Assembly (NCBI GenBank): GCA_944325545.1
Contig: CALVAM010000001.1
Span: 1 to 64,000, forward strand
Length of the DNA: 64,000 nt
Reading direction: 5' to 3'
DNA from: Candidatus Gastranaerophilales bacterium
Lineage (GTDB): Bacteria; Cyanobacteriota; Vampirovibrionia; Gastranaerophilales; Gastranaerophilaceae
How positions within the stretch are numbered: position 1 is the stretch's first letter; every line of letters begins with the position of its first letter. This document shows positions 16,889-25,604 of the stretch, piece by piece. The position numbers were made by a program, and so were the translations under genes. The notes under the pieces were generated by a model, which worked only from the letters and a program-made list of their open reading frames with translations, did no database searches and was not told the DNA's origin.

Positions 16889-17257
16889 TTATTTTTTCTT
16901 ACCTGCTATAGGTCCAGTCTTTTTACCACGTCTTGTTCTTGCATTTGTTTTTGTTCTTTGTCCTCTGCAAGGTAAGCCTCTTTTGTGTCTCATACCTCTG
17001 TAAGAGTTGATTTCTTGAAGACGCTTAATATTCATTGTTACTTCACGTCTTAAGTCACCTTCTATATTGTATTCAGATAACGCATTACGTAATTCTCTGA
17101 TATCATCTTCTGTTAAATCATCTGTTCTTAAATCAGGTGATATACCTGTTTTTTCAAGAATTTTTTTACTTCTTGCAGGTCCTATACCGTAAATATAGGT
17201 TAAAGCGATTTCTAGTCTTTTGTTACGAGGTAGATCTACCCCAACTAATCTTGCCAT
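16889..17257 (-). CDS. rpsM: 30S ribosomal protein uS13
   Basis: The 122-aa protein is uS13 of the subunit head, which contacts the P-site tRNA. It begins [34 protein letters not shown] and has the segment [27 protein letters not shown] near its end. Length is standard. It follows rpmJ after a 112-base gap filled with heptamer repeats. Confidence 0.98.
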   Translation of the reverse strand: MARLVGVDLPRNKRLEIALTYIYGIGPARSKKILEKTGISPDLRTDDLTEDDIRELRNALSEYNIEGDLRREVTMNIKRLQEINSYRGMRHKRGLPCRGQRTKTNARTRRGKKTGPIAGKKK

Positions 17258-17306
17258 GTTTTCTTTCCTTTATATTAATACTTGTACCGTTTTACTTTTT
17301 ATATCA

Positions 17307-17369
17307 TAGTGACTGGTGAATAGTGAATGGTGACTAGAACTTCACTCTTCACTCTTCACTCTTCACTAA
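17307..17369. repeat. Heptamer repeats in the rpsM-rpmJ gap
   Basis: Units TAGTGAC, TGGTGAA, TAGTGAA, TGGTGAC run from 17307 to 17334. They are followed by TCACTCT-type units in reverse orientation (four copies of TTCACTC/TTCACTA) to 17369, directly before the rpmJ stop. The two arms are largely complementary, so a transcript could fold back. Confidence 0.7.
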
Positions 17370-17483
17370 TTATCCTTGTCTTTGTTTGTGTTTTGGATTT
17401 TCACAAATAACTGCTACTCTGCCTTTTCTTTTAATAACCTTGCATTTATCACACATAGGTTTTACTGATGATCTTGTTTTCAT
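17370..17483 (-). CDS. rpmJ: 50S ribosomal protein bL36
   Basis: A 37-aa frame on the minus strand begins [20 protein letters not shown] and ends PKHKQRQG. It carries the four zinc ligands of the C+ form of bL36 (C11, C14, C27 and a histidine near residue 32). It is too short for most gene finders but is complete and lies in its usual place between infA and rpsM. AAGGAAAAAAGTT precedes the ATG. Confidence 0.97.
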   Translation of the reverse strand: MKTRSSVKPMCDKCKVIKRKGRVAVICENPKHKQRQG

Positions 17484-17517
17484 AACTTTTTTCCTTTTCT
17501 TATATTCTCTTTTACTA

Positions 17518-17733
17518 TTATTTTAATCTGAATGTTATTCTACCCTTTGTTAAATCATAAGGTGTCATTTCCACCTTTACCTTATCTCCAGGTAATATTC
17601 TTATAAAATTCTTTCTTATCTTTCCAGATATATGTGCCAATATCTCATGCCCGTTCTCTAATTTAACTTTGAACATCGCATTCGGCATTGACTCCAATAT
17701 CGTTCCTTCTATTTCTATTACGTCTTTTGCCAT
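17518..17733 (-). CDS. infA: Translation initiation factor IF-1
   Basis: The 71-aa protein is a single OB-fold domain: [50 protein letters not shown] and a final RITFRLK. IF-1 blocks the ribosomal A site during initiation. It heads the infA-rpmJ-rpsM-rpsK-rpsD-rpoA block; no secY, adk or map lies directly upstream, so the operon apparently starts here. GAGGACGAT precedes the ATG. Confidence 0.98.
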   Translation of the reverse strand: MAKDVIEIEGTILESMPNAMFKVKLENGHEILAHISGKIRKNFIRILPGDKVKVEMTPYDLTKGRITFRLK

Positions 17734-18098
17734 ATCGTCCTCTATTTTCGGCTATCAAATTTCTGCATCTTTTACGACACATAATTTAATACTACTTGCT
17801 AAATTTCTCAATGCAAGTATTTCTATTGTTTTTATAGGATTTTGTAAAGTTTTATTACTGATTGTTTTTATATTCTTATATCTTTAATAGACTAACATTG
17901 TTTCTTATTTTTGTTTAATTTTTACAACTTTGTAGTAGCTTTTCTTGATTTTATTCTATAATTTTCATTTCTTATATTTATAAAAACAATCACATATTAA
18001 TATTTAAATCTTTTTTCGTATTCTTTTAATAGTTGAGCTTTTTTATTTAGCAAATATTATATATTTATATATGTAATTGACTGAAAGGGATTTAATTT
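17734..18098. other. Gene-free divergent promoter region infA / ychF
   Basis: This 365-base AT-rich gap must hold the minus-strand promoter of the ribosomal operon and the plus-strand promoter of ychF. A perfect 6-bp inverted repeat ACTTGC/GCAAGT lies at about 17794-17818. I see no conserved protein and no convincing RNA gene. Confidence 0.5.
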
Positions 18099-19196
18099 AT
18101 GCTAAGAGCCGGAATTGTAGGACTTCCTAATGTTGGGAAATCAACTTTATTTAATGCACTAACAGCGACCAAAAACGCACAAAGTGCAAATTATCCGTTT
18201 TGTACAATAGAACCAAACGTTGGCGTAGTTGTTGTACCTGATGAAAGATTACAAATTTTATCAGATTTATGTAAAGCTAAAGAAATTATTCCAACAGTCA
18301 TAGAATTTGTAGATATTGCAGGCTTAGTAAAAGGTGCAAGTAAGGGCGAAGGACTTGGTAACCAATTTTTGCATAATATTAGAGAAGTTGATGCAATAAT
18401 TCAGGTTGTAAGATGTTTTGACGATGAAAATACCATACACGTTGAAGGAAAAGTAGATCCTATTTCTGATATAGAAACAATTAATACAGAACTTGCTCTA
18501 GCGGATTTGGCTTCAATTGAAAGACGTTTACAAAGAATCGCAAAACAAGCAAAAGGTGGTGACAAAGAAGCCGTTCTTGAAGAAGGAGCTCTTAAAAAAC
18601 TTAATGAACTACTTCAAGAAGGAACATTCATAAATCTAAAAGACCACTTCTCAGAAGACGAAATTAATGTAATTAAACCTCTTAATTTAATGTCAGTAAA
18701 ACCTGTTATATATTGTGCAAATGTTTCTGAATTTGACCTTAAAGATGGAAATGAATATACAAAAAGAGTTCAAGAATACGCAAAATCTCATAATGCACAA
18801 ACTGTAATAATTTGTGCAAGAATCGAAGAAGAACTTGTTGAATTGGGTGAAGACGGTGCTAAAGAATACTTAGCAGAACTTGGTATAACAGATAGCGGCA
18901 TTAACAAAATGATAAAATCTGTATACGAACTCCTAAACCTTATAACATATATAACAGCAGGAGAAAAAGAAGTTCATGCTTGGACAATTACTAAAGGAAC
19001 AAAAGCTCCTCAAGCAGCAGGTGTTATTCATACAGATTTCGAAAAAGGGTTTATTAAAGCAGAAGTAACTTCTTACAAAGATTTTGTAGAAAATGGGTCA
19101 TATACTGCTTGCAAAGATAAAGGTGTTACAAGATTAGAAGGAAAGGAATACGTCGTTCAAGACGGAGATATTGTACATTTCCGTTTTGCTGTATAA
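18099..19196 (+). CDS. ychF: Ribosome-binding ATPase YchF (Obg-related)
   Basis: The 365-aa protein is the universal P-loop ATPase YchF/OLA1. Visible motifs are G1 GLPNVGKSTLFNAL at the N-terminus, switch II DIAGLVKGASKGEGLGNQFL near 68-87, an NVSE-type G4 replacement (CANVSEFDL) in place of NKxD, and the C-terminal TGS domain ending VQDGDIVHFRFAV. It binds ribosomes and affects translation and stress responses. GAAAGGGATTTAATTT precedes the ATG. The next gene begins 5 bases after its stop. Confidence 0.97.
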   Translation: MLRAGIVGLPNVGKSTLFNALTATKNAQSANYPFCTIEPNVGVVVVPDERLQILSDLCKAKEIIPTVIEFVDIAGLVKGASKGEGLGNQFLHNIREVDAIIQVVRCFDDENTIHVEGKVDPISDIETINTELALADLASIERRLQRIAKQAKGGDKEAVLEEGALKKLNELLQEGTFINLKDHFSEDEINVIKPLNLMSVKPVIYCANVSEFDLKDGNEYTKRVQEYAKSHNAQTVIICARIEEELVELGEDGAKEYLAELGITDSGINKMIKSVYELLNLITYITAGEKEVHAWTITKGTKAPQAAGVIHTDFEKGFIKAEVTSYKDFVENGSYTACKDKGVTRLEGKEYVVQDGDIVHFRFAV

Positions 19197-19201
19197 AAAA
19201 A

Positions 19202-19882
19202 ATGAACATAAATACCAATCAACAGATTAATTTTAAATGGAACAGAACTACACATCTAGAAATGACTTTATTAGCCCTCAAAGATTCTAATATTGATATT
19301 TCAGTCCAAAGACAACTTGCAAGATATTCTCAAATGCCGGATCTTTCGAAAAAAGAAAGAGGATTTTACAATAACACTCATTTCTTTTTTCCTAATAATA
19401 AAAATAAAAGTTTTGGAATTGGTAAAAATAAATATAACAATGCTTTATCAATGTTCAAAGAACATTATCAAAATGCACTTATTGCAAAAAACAAAGAAGA
19501 ATTTTTAAGAAACACAGGATATGCTCTTCACTATTTACAGGATGTTTCTGTACCTTTACATACTCAATCCGGTTCTATAATCCATAAAATTTTTAACTAC
19601 AAAAAACACGGAGTATTCGAAAAGGGAAAAAAATCAGGAGCAACTTCCAAGCTTCCTACTCTTATTAAAAACTTTAAAAAAGAAAAACTTCAATACAACT
19701 CTCTTATTGATTTATTTATCGACACAGCAGTCTTTTCTCAAAAACCGGAATTTAAAGTTAGTTGGTTTAATAAGAACAAATGGCTCGATATTCAACAAAA
19801 ATGTTTCGATAAAGGCACTAATGTTACCAGAATATTCATAGAAAAACTTATGAATTGCAAACCTGATTCTATAAATTTTTAA
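19202..19882 (+). CDS. Zinc-dependent phospholipase C-like protein
   Basis: The 226-aa protein resembles the zinc phospholipase C/S1-P1 fold. KWNRTTHLEMT near residues 13-22 could supply the tryptophan/histidine N-terminal zinc site. GYALHYLQDVSVPLHTQSG near 106-122 matches the family signature HxxxD...PxH. Known members cut phospholipids or nucleic acids outside the cell, but no signal peptide is visible here, so the location is open. The start codon lies 5 bases behind ychF with no clear ribosome site, suggesting coupling. Confidence in the fold is moderate and the substrate is unknown. Confidence 0.6.
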   Translation: MNINTNQQINFKWNRTTHLEMTLLALKDSNIDISVQRQLARYSQMPDLSKKERGFYNNTHFFFPNNKNKSFGIGKNKYNNALSMFKEHYQNALIAKNKEEFLRNTGYALHYLQDVSVPLHTQSGSIIHKIFNYKKHGVFEKGKKSGATSKLPTLIKNFKKEKLQYNSLIDLFIDTAVFSQKPEFKVSWFNKNKWLDIQQKCFDKGTNVTRIFIEKLMNCKPDSINF

Positions 19883-20156
19883 ATTTTGCAGAATTTATAA
19901 CCCAACCGTCAGCACGAAAATGTGCATAATTGTTTTTGCCTCGATACCTGTCAGCTTGCGGACTTGTCTTCAACCATTCTTCTAATACATTAATAGCCTT
20001 TTTTAAAATCTCAAACCCATATTTTTCAATTAATGAACCATATTGTTCGGGAGTTAATATTACAAACTCTATATCTGGAATTTGAATTTTATTATTATTA
20101 CTATATCTTGGTCTTCCCCCTTTTTGACCATTTTTCACACTTGCAAAACCACTCAT
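19869..20156 (-). CDS. Phage/plasmid replication-like small protein, 95 aa
   Basis: From ATG 20156 (GGGAGG 10 bases upstream) the protein is 95 aa. The N-terminus is basic (KNGQKGGRPRY). The remainder ILTPEQYGSLIEKYGFEILKKAINVLEEWL...YRGKNNYAHFRADGWVINSA resembles the C-terminal part of phage replisome-organiser or DnaD-like proteins (pattern: two helices, then a K/Y-x-x-H/D-Y-x-x-hydrophobic-W-V ending). The assignment is by resemblance only. Its ATG shares one base with the stop of the upstream Cys-rich gene. It is transcribed away from a CI/LexA-type repressor. Confidence 0.6.
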   Translation of the reverse strand: MSGFASVKNGQKGGRPRYSNNNKIQIPDIEFVILTPEQYGSLIEKYGFEILKKAINVLEEWLKTSPQADRYRGKNNYAHFRADGWVINSAKFKNL

Positions 20157-20365
20157 TATAAACAATCCTCCCTTGGAGCTCCAAATTTTCTTACTAATTC
20201 TATGACGGTTTCTTTCATCCTGCATTTCGAAAACTGATTCTGAAAATATACCTTATTCAAATAACACTTTGAACAATTACAACCAATCATATAACAATCT
20301 ATCGCAGTTGGTGTCCAATTTTCTGACAATGTCTTACTACATGATACATTAAATCGATAACCCAT
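20156..20365 (-). CDS. Small Cys-rich protein, 69 aa
   Basis: From ATG 20365 the protein is 69 aa; an in-frame start 72 bases upstream adds a hydrophobic stretch that lacks a ribosome site. It holds the cluster IDCYMIGCNCSKCYL with a further CRM near residue 49, a likely zinc or metal-binding site. The tail METVIELV-like helix plus RKFG follows. I do not recognise a named family. It is the first gene of a two-gene unit with the replication-like gene, divergent from the repressor at 20515 and downstream of its operator. Confidence 0.6.
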   Translation of the reverse strand: MGYRFNVSCSKTLSENWTPTAIDCYMIGCNCSKCYLNKVYFQNQFSKCRMKETVIELVRKFGAPREDCL

Positions 20366-20449
20366 TTTTATAGTCCTCTTCCCAATTATAAACGCTCTTT
20401 CAATTGACAATATTATAAATATGTGTTTAAATATCAAATATAAACTTAC

Positions 20450-20488
20450 ACTTATGTATTACATTGTAAGACAATATGATACATAAGT
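20450..20488. promoter_or_regulatory. Large dyad operator between repressor and divergent pair
   Basis: Perfect 10-bp arms ACTTATGTAT (20450-20459) and ATACATAAGT (20479-20488) flank a second dyad with the same centre, ATTGT-AAG-ACAAT (20463-20475). The palindrome TTACATTGTAA (20459-20469) overlaps it. A further half-site TTACAAT lies at 20500-20506, just before the repressor start. The layout fits binding of the dimeric repressor encoded at 20515 and control in both directions. Confidence 0.65.
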
Positions 20489-20514
20489 CAATAAATATTT
20501 TACAATGGTGAAAC

Positions 20515-21135
20515 ATGAAACTTGAAGAATTGATAAATATAATTTCAGAAAAAAGTGGTCAAGCCATAAATCAATCAATGTTGGCCGAAAGCCTCGGCAT
20601 AACCAGACAAACTGTCAGCAACCGAATAAAAAATGAAAGTGAAGTTACTGTAAGTGAGCTCAAAAGAGCCGAAGTTTTTTTTAAGATTAATATTTTAACA
20701 ACTCAAATAAATAATACACAAGAGATAGCTTATATTGATTATTACACAGATGTTTTTGCAAGTTGCGGTAATGGAAGCATAATATTTTCAAGTGAAAAAA
20801 CAAAACTACCAATATCAACATCTATGATAAACGGCTATTCAAAAAACAAATTATATTCAATGATAAATGCCTCCGGAAACAGCATGTCACCTACAATTGA
20901 TAATGGAGATAAATTAATTGTGGAACATTGGAATGGGAACCAAATACAAGATAATAAAATTTATGTATTTTGTTATAATAATGAATTTTTTGTAAAAAGA
21001 CTTTCTAAAAATTTAGATGAAATAATAATAAAATCAGATAATCCAGAATATCGTTCACGCACAATTAGCGGGAAATCAATAATAGATTTAACATTAATTG
21101 GAAAAATCGTAGCAACAATAAAACAATTAGACTAA
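20515..21135 (+). CDS. CI/LexA-type self-cleaving repressor
   Basis: The 206-aa protein has an N-terminal helix-turn-helix (residues 18-45, SMLAESLGITRQTVSNRI) and a C-terminal S24 peptidase domain. The catalytic serine box is SGNSMSPTIDNGDKL (Ser123) and the lysine is in FFVKRL (Lys161). A Cys84-Gly85 bond lies at the place where LexA and CI are cut; UmuD is also cut at Cys-Gly. The spacing between cleavage site, serine and lysine is as in LexA. It is therefore probably a DNA-damage-responsive repressor of the divergent two-gene unit. GGTGAAAC precedes the ATG within the operator region. Confidence 0.88.
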   Translation: MKLEELINIISEKSGQAINQSMLAESLGITRQTVSNRIKNESEVTVSELKRAEVFFKINILTTQINNTQEIAYIDYYTDVFASCGNGSIIFSSEKTKLPISTSMINGYSKNKLYSMINASGNSMSPTIDNGDKLIVEHWNGNQIQDNKIYVFCYNNEFFVKRLSKNLDEIIIKSDNPEYRSRTISGKSIIDLTLIGKIVATIKQLD

Positions 21136-21182
21136 AAACCTTTAGATTGACTTTAATTCAAGTTTGAAGTTAAATATTAGCT

Positions 21183-22526
21183 ATGAAGATTATAATTTTT
21201 GGTGCAAACGAACTTGGTTTAATGATAGCGACCGAGTTTTATACAGATAATGACATTACAGTTATTGATGATGAGCAATATAAAGTTGAAGCTTTCAATA
21301 AACTGGATGTAGGTTTTATTACCGGAAATGCTTCTAATATTGAGATCTTAAAACAAGCAAAAATAAAAGATGCAGAAGTTTTTATAGCTTGTACAGCATC
21401 TGATGAGTTAAACATTGTAGCTTGCCTTACAGCTAAAAGAATCAGTACTGTTAAAACAATTTGCTTTGTGAGAAAAGAAGAATATAAATATTCCCTTGGT
21501 TTAGCAAAAGATGCAGAATATAACTGTGATTTTTACGTAGATAATGTAATTTGGCCTGAAGAATTACTAACACAGGAAATTTTTAGAATAATTACTGTTG
21601 CAAAAGCTCTTGATGTAGAACATTTTGCAGATGGTAGAGCTCGATTATTAGAATACAAAATTGCACCAAATTCCGTTTTAGTAAATGGAATGGTAAAAAA
21701 TTGTAACTTTCCTAAGGATACATTAATAGTAGGGATTACAAGAGGTGATGAATTATTCATACCGAATGGAGAAACTGTTTTACATGAAAATGATAAAATT
21801 ATTTTCATGGGGCTTTCTAATTCTCTAGATATTTTAGCCGGTAAATTTTTCCATGAAAAAGAATTTGTAAAAACTGTTGTAATAATAGGTGGCGGGAATG
21901 TTGGCTTAAAACTTGCAAAAAAGCTTGAAAATTTAAAATTGAACCTTAAAATAATCGAAAAAGATGATGCAAGATGCGAGTATTTAGCACAAGAACTTGA
22001 TAATACTCTAATAATTAACGGTGACGGAACCGATTTAGAATTATTAAATGAAGAAGATGTTGCATCTGCAGATGTTGTGGTTAGTGTTACAAACAACGAT
22101 GAAAAAAATCTGCTTTGTTCACTACTGGTAAAACATTTGGGAGCTAAAAGAGTTATCTCAAGAGTAACAAAAACAACAAATGTCACCCTATTTGAAAGAG
22201 TAGGAATTGATATAGCAATTTCTTCAAGAACTGCAGCTTTAAATGAAATAAAAAACAACATAAAAGAGACAAATATCGGTATTTTAGCAACAGTTGAACA
22301 AGGTAAAGGTGAAGTTTTAGTAATTGAAATTCCTGAAAATTACGAAACTAAAAAAATTATGGATATCAAACTTCCGGCTAAGGCAATAGTCGGAATAATT
22401 CAAAGAAGAAAAAGAATTATCATTCCAAATGGAGCTACACAAGTCACAAGCGGAGATAATTTAATAATATTCACAACCAGTGAAAATGCTCCGATAATAA
22501 AAGAATTTTTTGAGGAAATAGCATGA
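21183..22526 (+). CDS. trkA: Trk potassium uptake regulator TrkA
   Basis: The 447-aa protein contains two RCK units, each a Rossmann NAD-binding domain plus a C-terminal ligand domain. The nucleotide turns are IIFGANELGLMIA near residue 4 and VIIGGGNVGLKLA near residue 232. This double form is typical of TrkA, the cytoplasmic gating ring of the TrkH channel. The first glycine turn is slightly atypical (GANELG). Its stop overlaps the trkH start as ATGA, so both parts of the potassium uptake system are made together. Confidence 0.94.
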   Translation: MKIIIFGANELGLMIATEFYTDNDITVIDDEQYKVEAFNKLDVGFITGNASNIEILKQAKIKDAEVFIACTASDELNIVACLTAKRISTVKTICFVRKEEYKYSLGLAKDAEYNCDFYVDNVIWPEELLTQEIFRIITVAKALDVEHFADGRARLLEYKIAPNSVLVNGMVKNCNFPKDTLIVGITRGDELFIPNGETVLHENDKIIFMGLSNSLDILAGKFFHEKEFVKTVVIIGGGNVGLKLAKKLENLKLNLKIIEKDDARCEYLAQELDNTLIINGDGTDLELLNEEDVASADVVVSVTNNDEKNLLCSLLVKHLGAKRVISRVTKTTNVTLFERVGIDIAISSRTAALNEIKNNIKETNIGILATVEQGKGEVLVIEIPENYETKKIMDIKLPAKAIVGIIQRRKRIIIPNGATQVTSGDNLIIFTTSENAPIIKEFFEEIA

Positions 22527-23986
22527 GATTAACGTATTTGGCGTATTCTTTTAGCTTAACTATTATGTATTTTAGCTTTGTAATGCTAATTCCGATAGTG
22601 GTAGCACTATACTACCAAGAATACAATGCTGTTTTTCCTTTTCTAATTGCAGCATCAACAGCTTTTTTAATAGCAACGACATTAAAAAAAATAGTAAAAG
22701 GAACTTCTAGTATCAAAGGAATCAACGACATAAAAAAATCGGAAGCACTATGTATTGTGACTTTTTCTTGGCTTTTCGCGGGTATTTTTGCGGCAATGCC
22801 ATACATATTTTTTGGAATTTCCCCAATAAATGCTTTATTTGAAGCAACATCAGGAATCACAACGACAGGTGCAACGGCTTTAACAAATTTTAATTATCCA
22901 AATGCTCTTTTCTTTTGGAGATCTTTCACACAATGGCTTGGTGGAATGGGTATTATAGTCTTATTTATTGCAATTTTACCTCAATTTGCTATTGCGGGGA
23001 GACAACTATTTTTTGCAGAAGCTCCGGGACCAACTGAAGACAAATTTACTCCAAGAATAAAAAATACAGCAGCCGCTTTATGGAAAGTTTATGCCGGACT
23101 TACTTTATTAGAAATATTTTTACTAAAAATATCGGGAATGAGTGGTTTTGATGCAATATGTCATTCTTTTTCTTCAATTTCCGGAGGAGGTTTTTCTCCA
23201 AGAAGTGAATGTATAATCGGATATTCTCATACAATTATGTGGATTATCACATTTTTTATGTTCTTTGCAGGCGTTAGCTTTAACTTACAATATAAAGCTT
23301 GGACTAAATTAAATCCTCTATACCTATTTAAAAATGAAGAATTTAAAACTTATTTTTATATAGTACTTATCTTAGGGATTTTATTAACGTTTTCATTATT
23401 CTCAAATATGGAATATAACTTATTTGATAGCCTTACACATTCATTTTTTGAAATTTCTACATTAATATCTTCAACAGGATTTTGTACTACAGATTTTACA
23501 AAATGGGATTATATAAGTAAAATTCTACTATTTGCGTCCATGATGGTAGGCTCTTGTGCCAGTTCCGCAGGTGGTGGACTTAAAATTATGCGTTGGCTTC
23601 TAATTTTCAAAATAATGAAAATTGAAATGACCAAAATATTACACCCCAAGGCTGTTTACAATATCAAAATAGGAAAATATTCCGTCCCGAAAGATATCAT
23701 GTATCAAACTTTAATGTTTGTATCTTTCTATTTTACAATATTAGCAGTATCAGCTTTTTTAGTTGCAATCATTGAAAAAAATACAACAATTGGAATTACA
23801 GGAAGCGTTAGTACGTTAGGTAACATAGGTCCTGGCTTTGGTTCTGTAATAGGACCTTTAGGAAGCTTTGCACCATTACATAATTTATCTAAAATTATTT
23901 TAATTCTAGACATGTACATCGGACGTTTAGAGTTAATTCCATTTTTAGTTTTATTCCAAAAAGATTTATGGAACTGGAAACAATAA
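22523..23986 (+). CDS. trkH: Trk/Ktr potassium channel subunit TrkH
   Basis: The 487-aa membrane protein has four repeats of the membrane-pore-membrane type. Pore loops are recognisable as TSGITTTGAT, SSISGGGFSP, LISSTGFCTTD and VSTLGNIGPGF, each giving one layer of the selectivity filter through its glycine. It is the membrane subunit for potassium uptake and requires the TrkA ring encoded directly upstream. The length agrees with TrkH. Confidence 0.94.
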   Translation: MRLTYLAYSFSLTIMYFSFVMLIPIVVALYYQEYNAVFPFLIAASTAFLIATTLKKIVKGTSSIKGINDIKKSEALCIVTFSWLFAGIFAAMPYIFFGISPINALFEATSGITTTGATALTNFNYPNALFFWRSFTQWLGGMGIIVLFIAILPQFAIAGRQLFFAEAPGPTEDKFTPRIKNTAAALWKVYAGLTLLEIFLLKISGMSGFDAICHSFSSISGGGFSPRSECIIGYSHTIMWIITFFMFFAGVSFNLQYKAWTKLNPLYLFKNEEFKTYFYIVLILGILLTFSLFSNMEYNLFDSLTHSFFEISTLISSTGFCTTDFTKWDYISKILLFASMMVGSCASSAGGGLKIMRWLLIFKIMKIEMTKILHPKAVYNIKIGKYSVPKDIMYQTLMFVSFYFTILAVSAFLVAIIEKNTTIGITGSVSTLGNIGPGFGSVIGPLGSFAPLHNLSKIILILDMYIGRLELIPFLVLFQKDLWNWKQ

Positions 23987-24047
23987 AGTTATTTTTTCTT
24001 CTTTCGTGTTAAAATGTTAAATAATACAAATAAAGAGGATTAAGAAA

Positions 24048-24656
24048 ATGTCTATAAAAAAAGTTGTAAAATATGGAGAGACTTCTCTTAGACAACCTTC
24101 TAAAGAAGTTCATAAAGTCTCTCAAAAAATAAAAGTTTTAGTAGAAGATCTATTAGATACAATGTATAAAGAAAATGGAGTAGGTCTTGCAGCTCCACAA
24201 ATTGGAGAAAATTATAGAGTTTTTGTAATTGATGTCTCAACAGGAGATGAGCCTTTAAATCCTATAGTTTTTATAAACCCCAAAATTATAAAAAAATCAG
24301 GTGCTGTAATTAGTCACGAAGGTTGTTTAAGTTTCCCCGAAGCTTTTACCGATGTAAGACGTTATGCAAATGTTATGGTTAAAGCTCTTGATAGAAACGG
24401 AAGACCTTTCGTTCTTGAAGCTAAAGATGGAAGTTTGCTTGCAAGAGCAATTCAACACGAATTTGATCATTTAGATGGTATTTTATTCATAGACCATGTA
24501 ATTAATAGATTTGAAGCAGAAGAGGTATTAAAAAAATGTAATCTTCCAAGCATTGATTTAGAAAAAATTCTTAATGAACCCGAATTACAAAAAGAAATCG
24601 ATATTTTACTGGAAGAAAAACTTAAAAAAGAAGCAGAACAAAAGAAAGAAAACTAA
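24048..24656 (+). CDS. def: Peptide deformylase
   Basis: The 202-aa metalloenzyme removes the formyl group from new proteins. All three motifs are present: GVGLAAPQIG (about 45-54), EGCLSFPE (about 89-96) and QHEFDHLDG (about 138-146), with the metal held by the Cys and two His. The C-terminus has an extra charged helix of about 35 residues (EEKLKKEAEQKKEN). It pairs with fmt 18 bases downstream, the usual arrangement for the formylation cycle. Confidence 0.97.
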   Translation: MSIKKVVKYGETSLRQPSKEVHKVSQKIKVLVEDLLDTMYKENGVGLAAPQIGENYRVFVIDVSTGDEPLNPIVFINPKIIKKSGAVISHEGCLSFPEAFTDVRRYANVMVKALDRNGRPFVLEAKDGSLLARAIQHEFDHLDGILFIDHVINRFEAEEVLKKCNLPSIDLEKILNEPELQKEIDILLEEKLKKEAEQKKEN

Positions 24657-24674
24657 AGAAATTAGGTCTATAGC

Positions 24675-25604
24675 ATGATAAAAATTGTTTTTTTTGGAAC
24701 TCCAAGTATTGGATTAAAATCATTAGAATATTTCTATAATTCAAAAGAATTTGAAGTACTTGCAGTAGTTACTCAACCTGATAAACCGGCAGGAAGAGGG
24801 CATAAACTTACAGCAAGTCCAATCAAACAATTTGCTACAGAAAATAATATTAAAGTATTCCAACCTAAATCTATTAGAAAAGAACCTGATATTATAAACC
24901 AATTAAAAAATCTTGAACCTGACTTTTTTGTAACATTTGCATTCGGGCAAATTCTATCACAAGAAGTTCTTGATATACCAAAGTATGAAACTATAAATTT
25001 ACATGTTTCTTTATTACCTAAATATCGTGGTGCAAATCCGATTCAAAGAGCTATTATTAATGGAGACAAAGAAACCGGTATATGCACAATGATTACTGAA
25101 CTTGGGTTGGATTGTGGTGACATTTGTCTTACATACCCAATAGAGATTACATCTTGTATGAACTGCATGGAACTTTTTGAAATTTGTGCAGAAAAATCTC
25201 CAGAATTGCTTGCAAAAACATTAATAGGATTAAAAAATGGTACAATTAGACCTACTCCACAGTGTGAAAACGGAGTATGTTTTGCAGATAAACTAAAAAA
25301 AGAAGAATGTAAAATTAATTGGAATAAATCAGCAGAAGAAATTCATAATTTAGTAAGAGGAGTTTATAAATGTCCCGGAGCATATTTTGAATTTAGAGAT
25401 AAAATTATAAAAGTTATGCAAACAGAACCTCTTGAAACCACTGAAGATAAAGGCTCAAAAATAGGAGAGTTTGCACATATTTCAAAATACGGAATTGATG
25501 TTAAAACCGGCAAAGGATATTTAAGATTAATCAAAGTAAAACCTGAAGGTAAAGGCGAAATGTTTGCAAGAGATTGGGCAAATGGTATTGGAGTTAGACA
25601 ATAA
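24675..25604 (+). CDS. fmt: Methionyl-tRNA formyltransferase
   Basis: The 309-aa enzyme formylates initiator Met-tRNA. It shows IKIVFFGTPSIGLKSLE, the folate-binding segment INLHVSLLPKYRGANPIQRAI near residue 113 (catalytic Asn-His-Ser/Asp region), and the C-terminal OB-like domain. It is cotranscribed with def. Its TAA (25602-25604) directly abuts the stop codon of the convergent dus gene at 25605, leaving no spacer for a classical terminator. Confidence 0.97.
   Translation: MIKIVFFGTPSIGLKSLEYFYNSKEFEVLAVVTQPDKPAGRGHKLTASPIKQFATENNIKVFQPKSIRKEPDIINQLKNLEPDFFVTFAFGQILSQEVLDIPKYETINLHVSLLPKYRGANPIQRAIINGDKETGICTMITELGLDCGDICLTYPIEITSCMNCMELFEICAEKSPELLAKTLIGLKNGTIRPTPQCENGVCFADKLKKEECKINWNKSAEEIHNLVRGVYKCPGAYFEFRDKIIKVMQTEPLETTEDKGSKIGEFAHISKYGIDVKTGKGYLRLIKVKPEGKGEMFARDWANGIGVRQ

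Noticed and set aside
21533-22261. Long minus-strand frame opposite trkA
   Set aside because: Serine/phenylalanine-rich shadow of the trkA reading frame with no ribosome site.
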